A DNA stretch of 55,136 nucleotides from an uncultured Christensenellaceae bacterium (GCA_944376795.1 CALWDW010000041.1:1-55136), one strand, 5' to 3'. Positions 1 through 7,761 are shown, counted from the stretch's first letter. The notes: a model not told the origin generated them from the letters alone. Made by a program: numbers and translations.

Positions 1-89
1 GAGGAAACCTTTTTCAAAAGGTTTCCTCCCCCGCGCCCCCTCCCTTCCCAAACTTTGAATGGAAGGGTGGGCGATGGAATGAACCCGCG
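1..89. repeat. Palindromic G/C-box intergenic repeat, copy 1 (cut by window start)
   Basis: This copy starts inside the palindrome at AAACCTTTTTCAAAAGGTTT, followed by CTCCCCCGCGCCCCCTCCC, AAACTTTGAATGGAAGGGTG and GATGGAATGAACCCGCG. The same block recurs almost exactly at 144-237, and variants occur at 13955, 14252 and 54813. Its strong inverted repeat would form a hairpin on either strand. No protein-coding signal is seen in 1-303; the open frames there are by-products of GC skew. The family is unnamed here. Confidence 0.8.
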
Positions 90-143
90 CCTTCGCTCTC
101 TATGGGAGTTCCGTCTGAAATCCTTACGTGAGCTCGTTTTTTC

Positions 144-237
144 GGGGGAGGGAAACCTTTTGAAAAAGGTTTCCTCCCCCGCGCCCCCTCCCTTCCCAAA
201 CTTTGAATGGAAGGGTGGGCGATGGAATGAACCCGCG
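144..237. repeat. Palindromic G/C-box intergenic repeat, copy 2
   Basis: This is the complete copy: GGGGGAGGGAAACCTTTT, a short spacer, AAAAGGTTTCCTCCCCC, then the ACTTTGAATGGAAGGGTGGG tail shared with copy 1. The two copies are nearly identical over about 90 bp and sit about 145 bp apart, so this is a direct tandem pair of a dispersed hairpin repeat downstream of the AraC regulator gene. It may act as a transcription stop or be a non-autonomous (REP/MITE-like) element; the sequence does not decide which. Confidence 0.8.
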
Positions 238-303
238 TCTTCACTCCGTCTGGGTGCGTCTGCGGATGCCATCCGTGCACTTGGTTTTTCGGGGGAAACC
301 GCT

Positions 304-1119
304 CTACAGGGTCACGCGGAGGGCGCGGTACTCCCGCACGGTCATGCCGGTATACCGGTGGAACAGACGGCTGAGGTAATTCTCATCGGCGATGCCCACC
401 TGCTCCCCCGCTTCCCGCAGGGTGAGGTTCTTAGCCAGCAGCAGTTCCTTGACCCGCTCCAGCTTGGCTCGATGGATATAGGCCACCAGCGTGCAGCCGG
501 TTTCGGCCTTGAATACCCGGCTCAGATGGGAGGAACTCAGTCCCAGGTCGGCGGCAATCTCCTCCACCCGGATGGGCCGGTCCAAGCGACGGGTAACGGC
601 GTCCATGGCCCGCCGGGCATATACCTGCCCCACCGGGCTGCCGGTCCCGGCGGGATCCTCCAGGGCGGCCCGGGCCAGCCCCTCCATCAGTTCCAGCAGC
701 AGCCGGCAGCCGGCCAACTCCCGGAGCGGATCGGGCCGGGCATAGGTGCGGACCAGGTCCCGAAATCCGTGCTCGATGCGGGAATTGTGCTGATCCATGG
801 GGAGGATGCGGGGCAGGCGCAGCGGCATTCCCGCCTCCCCTTTCCCCTCCAGCAGAAACCCCACGGTAAAGTGGCTGTGCAGCGGCGCAGCGCTGTCCAT
901 CCGGCAGGCCCGGGCGAAGTCGGCCACATGGATGCTAGGCGCGGAAATTCTTCGCAAACTTCCGTCTTCGTAGGCAACGGTAACATCCCCCTGCTCCACG
1001 TAGGTAATTTCCCACATTCCCGGCCGGGCAGGGAAGCGCATGTGGTAACTGCCGGTACGGTATCCGTGGGCAAAGAGAATGCGAGGCAACCCTTCCAAGG
1101 TTATGGTGACGGTCTCCAT
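304..1119 (-). CDS. AraC-family transcriptional regulator
   Basis: A 271-residue regulator with an N-terminal cupin-like sensor region (about residues 1-150) and a C-terminal AraC-type double helix-turn-helix, seen as VEEIAADLGLSSSHLSRVFKAE followed by LTLREAGEQVGIADENYLSR and the closing FHRYTGMTVREYR. The start at 1119 is chosen because AAAGGAGGAAAAT lies directly upstream; a longer in-frame start at 1218 has no ribosome site and would run into the divergent promoter region. It is transcribed away from the glycyl radical enzyme gene at 1235 with 115 bp between starts. That layout is typical of a local activator of the divergent metabolic operon. The inducer is unknown but probably relates to the enzyme's substrate. 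Confidence 0.9.
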   Translation of the reverse strand: METVTITLEGLPRILFAHGYRTGSYHMRFPARPGMWEITYVEQGDVTVAYEDGSLRRISAPSIHVADFARACRMDSAAPLHSHFTVGFLLEGKGEAGMPLRLPRILPMDQHNSRIEHGFRDLVRTYARPDPLRELAGCRLLLELMEGLARAALEDPAGTGSPVGQVYARRAMDAVTRRLDRPIRVEEIAADLGLSSSHLSRVFKAETGCTLVAYIHRAKLERVKELLLAKNLTLREAGEQVGIADENYLSRLFHRYTGMTVREYRALRVTL

Positions 1120-1234
1120 ATTTTCCTCCTTTTCGGCATGCATATCATAGCAGAATCCTCCAGATTTCGCAAGATCGTGCGTTGTGTTTTCCGTAGGCCT
1201 CTGGCATACTGGCGTCATAGAGGAGGTGACCGTA

Positions 1235-3355
1235 ATGCAACGATTGGAGGCCCTGCGGCAGGAGCTTTCCGCCGAGGCGGAGGTTGCAGATATCCGTCCC
1301 CTGCTGCTCTGCCGCGGCTATGAGGCCCACCTGGACGATCCCATTCCCTTGGCCCGGGCCCATGCCGCCGCCGCGCTGTTTACCGGCCATGCCAAGCATA
1401 TCTATCCCCACGACCGTATCCTGGGTTCTCTGCGGGGAGCCTTGGGGAAAGCGTCCCCCGCCCGGCTGGCTTGGGCCCGGGAACTGGCCGACAGCTATGG
1501 ACGCAACACATTTTGGACCAACTGCGACCACTACGCCCCGGACTACCCCACCTTCCTGGCTCAAGGCATTCCCGGCACCCTGGCGCGGATCGCGGACGCC
1601 CGGATCGTCCACGCCGGGGACCCCGGCCGCCTGCAGAATCTGGAGGCCATGGAGCTGACCCTCCGCGGCTTCCGGGAGATGATCCTGGGCTACGCCCAAG
1701 CGGCCCGGAACGCCGCCGGAGGAGATCCCGAGCTGCTGGCTGCCGCCGATGCCTGCCAGGCCGTGGCCGACGCCCCTCCCGCCACCTTCCGGGAAGCCCT
1801 CCAGCTGGCCTGGCTATGCCACACGGCCTTCCTGTACGAAGGGCGCTACGCCATGGCCCTGGGACGGATGGACCAGTACCTTTACCCCTACTACGCCGCC
1901 GACCGGGCGGCCGGACGGATCACCCCGGAGGAAGCCCAGGACCTGCTGGCCTGCACGCTGCTGAAGATCGGGGAATACCGGCTGCTGGGAGGGGACGACG
2001 TGGTCAATATCGCCATCGCCGGCTGCACCCGCCAGGGAGATCCCGCCCTCAATCCCCTCTCCTACGCCATACTCCGCGCCGTGCGGGACTGCAATATCCC
2101 CGGCCCCAACCTCTCCGCCCGGCTCTATCCCGGCGTGGACGAGGGCTTCCTGGACGAATGCCTCCAGGTGATCGGTACCGGCCTGGGCTATCCCGCCCTG
2201 ATGAACGACGCGGTCAATATCCCGGCGCTGGCTGCCAAGGGCTATCCTCTGGAGGACGCCCGGGACTACGCCATGGTGGGCTGCATTGAGAACTTCATCC
2301 CCGGCAAGCAGCCGCCCTGGTCGGACGGCCGCTACAACACCCCCAAGTACCTGGAACTGGCCCTCAATGGCGGCGTATGCATGCTCACCGGGGTTCCCAT
2401 GGGACCGCCCACCCCGCCCGCCGAGGAAATGGCTTCCATGGAGGACTTCATGGCGGCGCTGAAGCGCCAGATGCGCCATGGCGCATCGCTGTATATGGCC
2501 CGCTTCCGCAACGAAAACGACCGCTACCGCCGGGAAAACTATACCCAGCCCTTTCTCTCCCTCTTCTGTCAGGACTGTATTGGCCGGGGCCTGGACATCC
2601 GGGAGGGCGGGGCCCTCTACCCCAGCGTCCACGGCGCAGGCTGTATGGGGATCGCCACGGTGGCCGATTCCCTGGCGGCCATCCACCGGGTGGTATTCCA
2701 GGAAGGCCGCTGCACCCTGGCCCAGCTGCGGGATGCCCTGGCCGCCGACTTCCAGGGCAGGGAACCCCTCCAGGCCGCCCTGCTGCGGGCCCCCAAGTAC
2801 GGCAATGGCGACCCCTTTGTGGATCAATACGCCCAATGGTTTGTAGACTTCCAGGCCGAGCTCTTTGACGGCTACCGCACCCCCGACGGCGGCCGGGTCT
2901 ACATTGCCATCGCCTCCAATGTCCAGAACATTCCCGCCGGCCGGGAGGTGGCCGCCACCCCCGACGGACGCCGGGCCCGGGCGCCCCTCAGCGACGCCGC
3001 CTCCCCCATGCACGGCATGGATCGGCAGGGGCCCACGGCGGTGATCCGATCGGTCACCCGGCCGGACTACACCAAAGTGGCCTGCGGCACCGTAGTCAAC
3101 CAGAAATACAGCCCCGAAATGTTCTCCCGGCCTGAAAAGCGGGCGCTGCTGCGCTCCATGATCCAGGTGTATCTGGCCCAAGGCGGCCAGGAAATCCAGA
3201 TCAACGCCGTCTCCCGGGAGCTGCTGCGGGACGCCATGGACCATCCGGAAGCATATGGCAGCCTGGTGGTGCGGGTCTCAGGCTTCTCGGCCTACTATAC
3301 CACCCTGGACCGGACCGTCCAGGAGGATATCCTCCAACGAACCCAGCACGGATAA
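1235..3355 (+). CDS. Glycyl radical enzyme (pyruvate formate-lyase superfamily), substrate unknown
   Basis: A 706-residue cytoplasmic glycyl radical enzyme. The active-site thiyl cysteine lies in MVGCIEN (Cys about 350) with the adjacent Glu typical of C-C/C-O/C-N lyases and dehydratases. The radical site is RVSGFSA (Gly about 683), 23 residues from the C-terminus, a normal distance. It is shorter than PFL (about 760) and most dehydratases (about 790-850), so the substrate cannot be assigned by length or motif. The start at 1235 is supported by AGGAGGTGAC upstream. It forms an operon with the dehydrogenase at 3372, suggesting that it makes an aldehyde or ketone which is then reduced or oxidised. 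The radical-SAM activase such enzymes need is not adjacent and is not seen anywhere in the window, so it must be supplied elsewhere. Radical chemistry makes it oxygen-sensitive. Confidence 0.93.
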   Translation: MQRLEALRQELSAEAEVADIRPLLLCRGYEAHLDDPIPLARAHAAAALFTGHAKHIYPHDRILGSLRGALGKASPARLAWARELADSYGRNTFWTNCDHYAPDYPTFLAQGIPGTLARIADARIVHAGDPGRLQNLEAMELTLRGFREMILGYAQAARNAAGGDPELLAAADACQAVADAPPATFREALQLAWLCHTAFLYEGRYAMALGRMDQYLYPYYAADRAAGRITPEEAQDLLACTLLKIGEYRLLGGDDVVNIAIAGCTRQGDPALNPLSYAILRAVRDCNIPGPNLSARLYPGVDEGFLDECLQVIGTGLGYPALMNDAVNIPALAAKGYPLEDARDYAMVGCIENFIPGKQPPWSDGRYNTPKYLELALNGGVCMLTGVPMGPPTPPAEEMASMEDFMAALKRQMRHGASLYMARFRNENDRYRRENYTQPFLSLFCQDCIGRGLDIREGGALYPSVHGAGCMGIATVADSLAAIHRVVFQEGRCTLAQLRDALAADFQGREPLQAALLRAPKYGNGDPFVDQYAQWFVDFQAELFDGYRTPDGGRVYIAIASNVQNIPAGREVAATPDGRRARAPLSDAASPMHGMDRQGPTAVIRSVTRPDYTKVACGTVVNQKYSPEMFSRPEKRALLRSMIQVYLAQGGQEIQINAVSRELLRDAMDHPEAYGSLVVRVSGFSAYYTTLDRTVQEDILQRTQHG

Positions 3356-3371
3356 AGGAAAGGAGCCATCC

Positions 3372-4466
3372 ATGCGTACAGCGCTCGCCGCCGTCATGAC
3401 CGGCGTCAACCAGCCTTTCACCCTACGGGAATATCCCATCCTGCCGCCGCCCGCCGGAATGGCCGGGCTGACCCTGCTGGCCAGCGGGGTCTGCGGCACC
3501 GACCTGCACATCCACCAGGGGCGTCTGGGGGTCTCCCTGCCTGCCGTCATCGGCCATGAATTCCTGGGCCGGGTAGACGCCATCGCCCCGGAGGACAGCG
3601 CCGCCAGCGGCATTGCACCGGGAGATGCCGTCCTGGTGGATATCGCCTGTCCCTGCGGCCACTGTCCCCTCTGCGAGGCCGGAGACGATGCCAACTGTGT
3701 CCACATGGGCGTAACCAACGGCGGGGACCCCGACACACCGCCCCACTTCCACGGGGGCTACGCCCAGTACAACGTCTCTCCCGTGGCCAACCTGGTCAAG
3801 CTCCCCGCCGGATTGGATCCGGTGATGACTGCGGTTTTTGCCTGCGCGGGCCCTACGGTGCTGCATGCCCTGGGGCTGGCCGCCCGGGCCGGCATCTCCC
3901 TGGCAGGGGTTTCCACCGCCGTCGTCCAAGGCCTGGGCCCGGTGGGCGCCTTCGCCGCCATGGCGCTCAAGGCCATGGGGGTCCCCCACGTGCTGGCAGT
4001 GGTGCGCCGGGACGATCCCCGGCGGGCGGCCCTGGCCGGCGCCCTAGGCGCCGACGCGGTGCTGGCCTCCTCCGTCCTGGGAGAGGCAGCCATACTGGAG
4101 CGGATCCGGGCGCTGGCGCCGCTGGGCGCCGATCTGGTGCTGGAGGCCTCGGGAAATCCCCAGGCCATCCCCTTTGGCCTGGCCGCCCTGCGCAACCGGG
4201 GCGTATACCTGATCCCCGGCCAGTACTCCCAGAGCGGAACGGTGGCCATTGCCCCCCAGGAGATCACCTTCAAGGCCCTGCAGCTGCTGGGTTCCTCCCA
4301 ATACGCTATGGCGGACGTCCGCGGCTACCTGGACTTTTTGCAGGAGCATCCTGCGCTTCACGGCCCCATCGCCCGCCTGGCCGCGTGCTACCCGGTATCG
4401 GAGGTCAACCGTGCCGTAGCCGACGCCGGCGCCGGGCGCAATATGAAGACGCTGCTGGTTCCCTAG
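3372..4466 (+). CDS. Zinc-dependent medium-chain alcohol dehydrogenase
   Basis: A 364-residue MDR-family dehydrogenase. It has the catalytic-zinc motifs GVCGTDLH and GHEFLG, a structural-zinc lobe CPCGHCPLCEAGDDANC with four cysteines, and a Rossmann dinucleotide motif GLGPVGAFAA. The start at 3372 follows AAAGGAAAGGAGCC. It lies 16 bp behind the glycyl radical enzyme and is surely co-transcribed. It resembles sorbitol/threonine dehydrogenase-type enzymes that interconvert polyols or hydroxyacids and ketones with NAD(P). The likely role is to process the product or supply the substrate of the radical enzyme; the specific substrate is not deducible. Confidence 0.9.
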   Translation: MRTALAAVMTGVNQPFTLREYPILPPPAGMAGLTLLASGVCGTDLHIHQGRLGVSLPAVIGHEFLGRVDAIAPEDSAASGIAPGDAVLVDIACPCGHCPLCEAGDDANCVHMGVTNGGDPDTPPHFHGGYAQYNVSPVANLVKLPAGLDPVMTAVFACAGPTVLHALGLAARAGISLAGVSTAVVQGLGPVGAFAAMALKAMGVPHVLAVVRRDDPRRAALAGALGADAVLASSVLGEAAILERIRALAPLGADLVLEASGNPQAIPFGLAALRNRGVYLIPGQYSQSGTVAIAPQEITFKALQLLGSSQYAMADVRGYLDFLQEHPALHGPIARLAACYPVSEVNRAVADAGAGRNMKTLLVP

Positions 4467-4520
4467 CGTCTTTTCCCTGGTGGGCCGGCTGCCTTCCCCC
4501 AGGCAGCCGGCATGGCGCAG

Positions 4521-4565
4521 AATCAAGCAAGGCCCTGGGTTTGAAACCCAGGGCCTTGCTTGATT
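4521..4565. terminator. Bidirectional intrinsic terminator between convergent genes
   Basis: A perfect 22-nt inverted repeat (left arm 4521-4542, one central base, right arm 4544-4565) with core GGCCCTGGG/CCCAGGGCC lies between the dehydrogenase (+) and the ArsR gene (-). The arm ends, AATCAAGC and GCTTGATT, give only short U-rich tails, but length and placement fit a shared terminator. Confidence 0.75.
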
Positions 4566-4616
4566 TCCTATAGTGGGACGTACACCAGCGCAAAAAGGTG
4601 GCGCTTCCCTGCGCAT

Positions 4617-4901
4617 TCAGGCCGGCGTACCGGAAAGAGTGCGCAGCAGCAGGCGCGCATCTTCGTCGGCAATGCTGTAGTTAATCTCCTGCCCATGGCG
4701 CTCGCCACGGATGATGCCTGCGGTGCGAAGCTTGGCCAGGTGGGCCGAAACGCTGGGCTGCGGGATCCCCAGCACCTCCACAATACCGGTAACGTTGCTG
4801 GAATGCTGGCAAAGCTGCTCGACGATGCTCAGCCGATAGGGATGGGCCAATGCCTTCAACTTCTCAGAAAGCTGGGTTATGCGCGGGGTAGGTTCGTTCA
4901 T
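4617..4901 (-). CDS. ArsR/SmtB-family winged-helix regulator
   Basis: A 94-residue protein consisting almost only of the ArsR winged helix: ALAHPYRLSIVEQL, the recognition-helix stretch QPSVSAHLAKLRTAGII, and the wing ERHGQEINY. One cysteine (in QLCQH) is present but no CxC metal motif, so classical alpha-3N or alpha-3 metal sensing is doubtful; a redox, sulfide or small-molecule sensor is possible. The start at 4901 follows CTGAAAGGAGACATGAACT. It is monocistronic and the target gene is not obvious. The 600-bp stretch upstream carries a candidate small RNA and its terminator, so the regulator may be partly expressed by read-through. Confidence 0.88.
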   Translation of the reverse strand: MNEPTPRITQLSEKLKALAHPYRLSIVEQLCQHSSNVTGIVEVLGIPQPSVSAHLAKLRTAGIIRGERHGQEINYSIADEDARLLLRTLSGTPA

Positions 4902-5064
4902 AGTTCATGTCTCCTTTCAGCGGGAAGCTGTGCGCTTCCCTTCTTGGCATTATTGTGTCCATGGATTCGCATAACCATACCTGGCAAGAGAAGAATAACG
5001 CAAGCGGCTTCCCAGTACCGGCCTGATTTCCCGTTGATAGAACTCCCACAAAAGAGGGCATAGC

Positions 5065-5093
5065 AAAAAAGGGATCCGCTTTCTGCAAATCCC
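5065..5093 (-). terminator. Intrinsic terminator of the candidate small RNA
   Basis: Read on the minus strand, GGGATTTGC-AGAAA-GCGGATCCC forms a 9-bp stem (5071-5079 with 5085-5093, two G-U pairs), followed by TTTTTT (5065-5070). No protein gene ends just before it, which implies that a non-coding transcript terminates here about 165 bp before the ArsR gene. Confidence 0.8.
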
Positions 5094-5227
5094 CTCTCAA
5101 ACTACTCCCGGAATGCCGTCACACCTTAATTATAACCCGCCTAATGGCAGGTGGGTGCCCTGCTGCCGTTTCAGCCTTCCCCTTGCCATATAGGCGGGGC
5201 CTGACATCCGCGGGCGAGACCCGGACT
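5065..5227 (-). ncRNA. Candidate small non-coding RNA, possibly 6S RNA
   Basis: The minus strand carries TTGTGC-N18-TATAAC (5234-5263) and then about 160 nt that end at the intrinsic terminator at 5065-5093, with no open frame supported by a ribosome site. Near the 3' half, ACCCACCT/AGGCGGGT (5135-5156) makes an 8-bp hairpin followed by GACGGCATTCCGGGAG. This layout resembles the 3' central-bubble hairpin and closing strand of 6S RNA (ssrS), and the length fits too. I could not demonstrate a full closing stem. A leader or attenuator for the ArsR gene is an alternative. Confidence 0.4.
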
Positions 5228-5413
5228 CCCAAAGTTATAATGTGGGTTTAAGAAAAGGCACAACGCACACCCCAGGAAAACCTGTCCTGTCCCTAGTCAA
5301 AACCTTCCACCGCCGAATCCGCATCCCGCCGCGCCAAACGGTCGAAAAAAGCAGTTCCGAAAACCATGGAAACCCGGTTCCCACGGAAGGCGGTCGGTTG
5401 ATTTGACAGCCTC

Positions 5414-5442
5414 ATTATACTATCCGGCCTCACCGTTGTCAA
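5414..5442 (-). promoter_or_regulatory. Consensus sigma-A promoter pointing into a gene-free stretch
   Basis: On the minus strand there is a perfect TTGACA (5437-5442), a 17-bp spacer and a perfect TATAAT (5414-5419). Transcription would start near 5407, about 500 bp before the ArsR start. The first ~110 nt can fold with GTCAAA (5402-5407) closing on TTTGAC (near 5297) and an inner CCTTCC/GGAAGG. A perfect promoter that serves no adjacent coding sequence suggests a structured RNA spanning about 5407 to 5065, or a long leader. No coding sequence is supported in 5094-5513. Confidence 0.8.
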
Positions 5443-5513
5443 TCACGGCGGCACTGGAAATTGCTTGCAAGCACAGGCCCGCCCGCCGCATTCACAGGAC
5501 CCAGAGCGAGGTA

Positions 5514-6386
5514 CTAAAGCGTGCAGTCTCCGGCCCAATCTACCAGCCGCTCCACGTCGGCGCAAAAGTCCGTGCGGAGCGCCTCTAGGGAAGAGGCCGC
5601 CCAGCTGGGGAACGGCTGGCGCTGGCAAGCAAGATACAGGGTTACCACGGGAGAGACCACAGCGTCCACGGCCGCTTCCAAGGCATCCCACGGCCCATAT
5701 TCCGTCAAAAACGCTTCCTTGCTGTGCGTCGAAAGCGCCGATGTGACGTTCCTCACGTCGGCATAGGCATAGCCTTTGCCCATCAGATTATAGTCAAACA
5801 TAAAAGCCGAGGACAGGTCCTTTGCCACGATCATGTTTGTGTAATAAAAATCATTGTAGGTAATCGTCCTGCGGACGCGCCGCAGCGCACGGCAGATGGC
5901 ATCGAAATGCACGTCCAACAGCCTCCAGGCGGCCTCCCCCTGTGTACCGGTCTTCTCCTGGATCCTGCGAATATTTTCCAGCGTAAAGAAATCGCTTTCG
6001 TCATACATCTCCGCCCCATGGAGTGCCGTATAGGCATAGCCGCGCTGATGGAGCCGCCGGTACCACCTGGCCAGGCCCTTCGCCACAGCAGGATCGTCCA
6101 TATCGTGCTCCCGACCCAGGCGGAAAAGAGGGCTGCTTGCTATATCCTCCAGCAGTATGGCGGAATCCGTGGCCGCCGCCACGGACAGCGTAGGAACGTC
6201 CAAACCGGCCAGCATACGGTAGTTGGCAATCTCCCGTCGAAAATCCTCCCCGCGGAAGCACTTGATCACAAAGGAATGGGCCTGGCTCACAACGCGGGCC
6301 ACAACAACCCCATCCTTATCCTGCAGGACAGAAACCTCTTCCCAGGGAACCCCCATCTTCTCCAATGCATCCTGCACAATATCCAT
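5514..6386 (-). CDS. Aminoglycoside-phosphotransferase/choline-kinase-fold protein
   Basis: A 290-residue protein with the APH kinase-like fold. It has an N-terminal lobe with the lysine-containing strand HSFVIKCFRGEDF, an ARWYRRLHQRG helix, a catalytic-loop equivalent TYNDFYYTNMIV (about residues 175-186, Asn-Asp in place of the usual His-Gly-Asp) and the metal-binding strand FMFDYNLMGKG (about 195). Family members phosphorylate antibiotics, choline, thiamine or sugars, and some (CotS/YutH type) are spore-coat proteins. The altered catalytic loop makes drug resistance unlikely. The start at 6386 follows a GGAGGG site. It stands alone, downstream of the tRNA-Leu terminator. Confidence 0.75.
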   Translation of the reverse strand: MDIVQDALEKMGVPWEEVSVLQDKDGVVVARVVSQAHSFVIKCFRGEDFRREIANYRMLAGLDVPTLSVAAATDSAILLEDIASSPLFRLGREHDMDDPAVAKGLARWYRRLHQRGYAYTALHGAEMYDESDFFTLENIRRIQEKTGTQGEAAWRLLDVHFDAICRALRRVRRTITYNDFYYTNMIVAKDLSSAFMFDYNLMGKGYAYADVRNVTSALSTHSKEAFLTEYGPWDALEAAVDAVVSPVVTLYLACQRQPFPSWAASSLEALRTDFCADVERLVDWAGDCTL

Positions 6387-6410
6387 AAGCGTCCCTCCAC
6401 AGTGAGAATC

Positions 6411-6448
6411 AAAAAAGCCGGACGCCCGCGTCTCCTAGGGTGTCCGGC
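6411..6448 (-). terminator. Intrinsic terminator after tRNA-Leu
   Basis: On the minus strand, GCCGGAC (6442-6448) pairs with GTCCGGC (6417-6423) and is followed by TTTTTT (6411-6416). It lies directly behind the tRNA-Leu 3' end. Confidence 0.9.
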
Positions 6449-6449
6449 T

Positions 6450-6533
6450 TGGTGCGGTAGATGGGACTTGAACCCATACGTCATAAACACACGCCCCTCA
6501 AACGTGCCTGTCTGCCGATTCCAGCACTACCGC
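6450..6533 (-). tRNA. tRNA-Leu(GAG)
   Basis: The minus strand reads GCGGTAG ... CTACCGC-A-CCA with an encoded CCA end. Acceptor arms pair over 7 bp, the D-arm is followed by an anticodon stem CACGT/GCGTG with loop TTGAGGG (anticodon GAG), a class II variable arm follows, and the T-arm is ATGGGTTCAAGTCCCAT. The length is 84 nt with CCA, as expected for leucine. Confidence 0.96.
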
Positions 6534-6560
6534 GCATGCTACGCCTGCGTAGCAGAGTAT

Positions 6561-6589
6561 ATTATAATGCATCCCGCCTTCTACGTCAA
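6561..6589 (-). promoter_or_regulatory. Promoter of tRNA-Leu
   Basis: The minus strand has TTGACG (6584-6589), a 17-bp spacer and TATAAT (6561-6566), placing the start about 20 nt upstream of the tRNA 5' end at 6533. Confidence 0.85.
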
Positions 6590-6668
6590 GCGCTTTGCAA
6601 GAAAAAACCGCCGCATTTCTCCTATCTGTGCTATAATGTCCCAAGAACGATGGAAAGGAGGATGGCCT

Positions 6669-7169
6669 ATGGAGGGCATCACATGGATGCAGGTGACGGA
6701 GGACGCGCAGATTCAGGAGGTCGCGCGCCTGGCCGGCATCATTTGGAGGGAGCACTACCATTCGATTCTGGAGGAAGCGCAGATCGACTACATGCTGGAG
6801 AAGTTCCAGTCTCCCCCGGCCATTGCGCATGGGATCCAAGAGGAGGGCTATGCCTACTACCTCATCTGCCTGGATGGAAAGCCGGTGGGATATACCGCCC
6901 TGGTTCCGGAAGAAAACACGCTCTTTCTGAGCAAGATCTATCTGCTGCGGGAGGTGCGAGGCCGCGGCGCAGGGAAGGCGACGGTAGAATTTGTCCGGGA
7001 CCGCGCCCGGTCGCTGGGGCTTCCCACCGTATATCTGACGGTTAACCGGAATAATGCCGATTCCATCGCCTTCTACCGGCACGCGGGCTTCGTCAAGGTC
7101 CGCACCCAGGTGGCGGACATTGGTTCCGGGTACGTGATGGATGACGACATTATGGAGCTGACCGCGTAG
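6669..7169 (+). CDS. GNAT-family N-acetyltransferase
   Basis: A 166-residue GNAT enzyme. The acetyl-CoA loop is seen as REVRGRGAGKA (motif A, R-x-x-G-x-G/A), preceded by the strand LFLSKIYLL and followed by YLTVNRNNADSIAFYRHAGF (motif B with the usual aromatic). The substrate, a small amine, peptide or protein N-terminus, is not deducible. The start at 6669 is preceded by GAAAGGAGG; an ATG at 6662 is in a different frame. A TATAAT at 6632-6637 gives a plausible promoter with a weak -35. It is monocistronic and ends in a clear terminator. Confidence 0.88.
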   Translation: MEGITWMQVTEDAQIQEVARLAGIIWREHYHSILEEAQIDYMLEKFQSPPAIAHGIQEEGYAYYLICLDGKPVGYTALVPEENTLFLSKIYLLREVRGRGAGKATVEFVRDRARSLGLPTVYLTVNRNNADSIAFYRHAGFVKVRTQVADIGSGYVMDDDIMELTA

Positions 7170-7234
7170 CCTGCAGCTATGCTCACTTCCTCATTGCAAA
7201 GTGCGATCGAATATATGGTTCCGTCCCGCTACAG

Positions 7235-7263
7235 AAGGCCGCCGTTTCGATGGCGGCCTTTTT
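7235..7263 (+). terminator. Intrinsic terminator of the GNAT gene
   Basis: AAGGCCGCC (7235-7243), loop GTTTCGAT, GGCGGCCTT (7252-7260), then TTT G. It separates the GNAT gene from the cotJ operon. Confidence 0.9.
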
Positions 7264-7293
7264 GTATCATCAGCACCCCTTGGGAAAGGGACG

Positions 7294-7301
7294 CATACGA
7301 T
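7294..7301 (+). promoter_or_regulatory. Candidate sigma-E -10 element of the cotJ operon
   Basis: CATACGAT matches the mother-cell sigma-E -10 consensus (CATACAAT-like). It lies 33 bp before the cotJA start and 17 bp before its ribosome site. A good -35 (ATA type) at the usual spacing is not evident, so the assignment rests on the -10 and on the known sigma-E control of cotJ in Bacillus subtilis. Confidence 0.45.
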
Positions 7302-7334
7302 GGGATAGATCACACTAGAAAGGAGGCCTGCGCC

Positions 7335-7517
7335 GTGCAGACCACACCCATGACCGCCGAATGCAGCCTGCCGCTGGCCATTGCCACCGTGCCTATGCAG
7401 TCATTCCAGCGGCTCTATGATGCCCAAACCGCCCTGAGCAAAGGGACGGTATTTCGTGAACTGGATCTACCTTTTTGGGGAAGCGAGGTGAACCGCTGTG
7501 GCAGCTGCCGTCGATGA
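7335..7517 (+). CDS. cotJA: Spore coat-associated protein CotJA
   Basis: A 60-residue protein with the CotJA signature: LPLAIATVPMQSFQRLYDAQTALSKGTVFRELDLPF covers residues 12-47 and matches the family pattern of a P-Q-F motif followed by a G-T-x-F-x-E-L-x-x-P-F motif. A GTG start at 7335 is chosen because AAAGGAGG (7319-7326) is spaced 8 bases from it; the ATG at 7350 is too far away. In B. subtilis CotJA is a small inner-coat protein that helps bring CotJC into the coat. It is the first gene of the operon and overlaps cotJB by 20 bp. Confidence 0.9.
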   Translation: MQTTPMTAECSLPLAIATVPMQSFQRLYDAQTALSKGTVFRELDLPFWGSEVNRCGSCRR

Positions 7518-7758
7518 ACAGGTTTTGATGCGTGCCATTGAGGCCGTAAGCTTCGTCATGGACGATGTCCGCCTCTTTCTGGACACCCATCCCCAAGATG
7601 CCGACGCGCTGGCCTACTACAACAAGGCCCGCGGCGAGCGCGACGCGTTGGTCGCCCAATATACGGCCGCCTATGGTCCATTAAACTTTTACCAGGCCGG
7701 GGGGAGCACCCAGTGGAACTGGGTGCAAGGCCCCTGGCCCTGGCAGATTGAGAGGTAA
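7498..7758 (+). CDS. cotJB: Spore coat protein CotJB
   Basis: An 86-residue protein with the CotJB features: VSFVMDDVRLFLDTHPQDADAL near the N-terminus (about residues 17-39), ALAYYNKARGERD, and the closing YGPLNF ... WNWVQGPWPWQ. It starts with GTG at 7498 inside the end of cotJA and is preceded by GCGAGGTGAAC, so translation is coupled. CotJB is of unknown biochemical function and always travels with CotJA and CotJC. It ends 3 bp before the cotJC start. Confidence 0.93.
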   Translation: MAAAVDEQVLMRAIEAVSFVMDDVRLFLDTHPQDADALAYYNKARGERDALVAQYTAAYGPLNFYQAGGSTQWNWVQGPWPWQIER

Positions 7759-7761
7759 GCC

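Noticed and set aside
5065..5407. tmRNA or RNase P RNA
   Set aside because: The tmRNA 3' tRNA-like end and tag frame are absent, and the RNase P P4 signatures (GAGGAAAGTC, ACAGAA) are not found.
5514..6386. Antibiotic (aminoglycoside) resistance gene
   Set aside because: The catalytic loop reads TYNDFYYTN rather than H-G-D-x-x-x-x-N, and there is no resistance context, so only the fold can be claimed.
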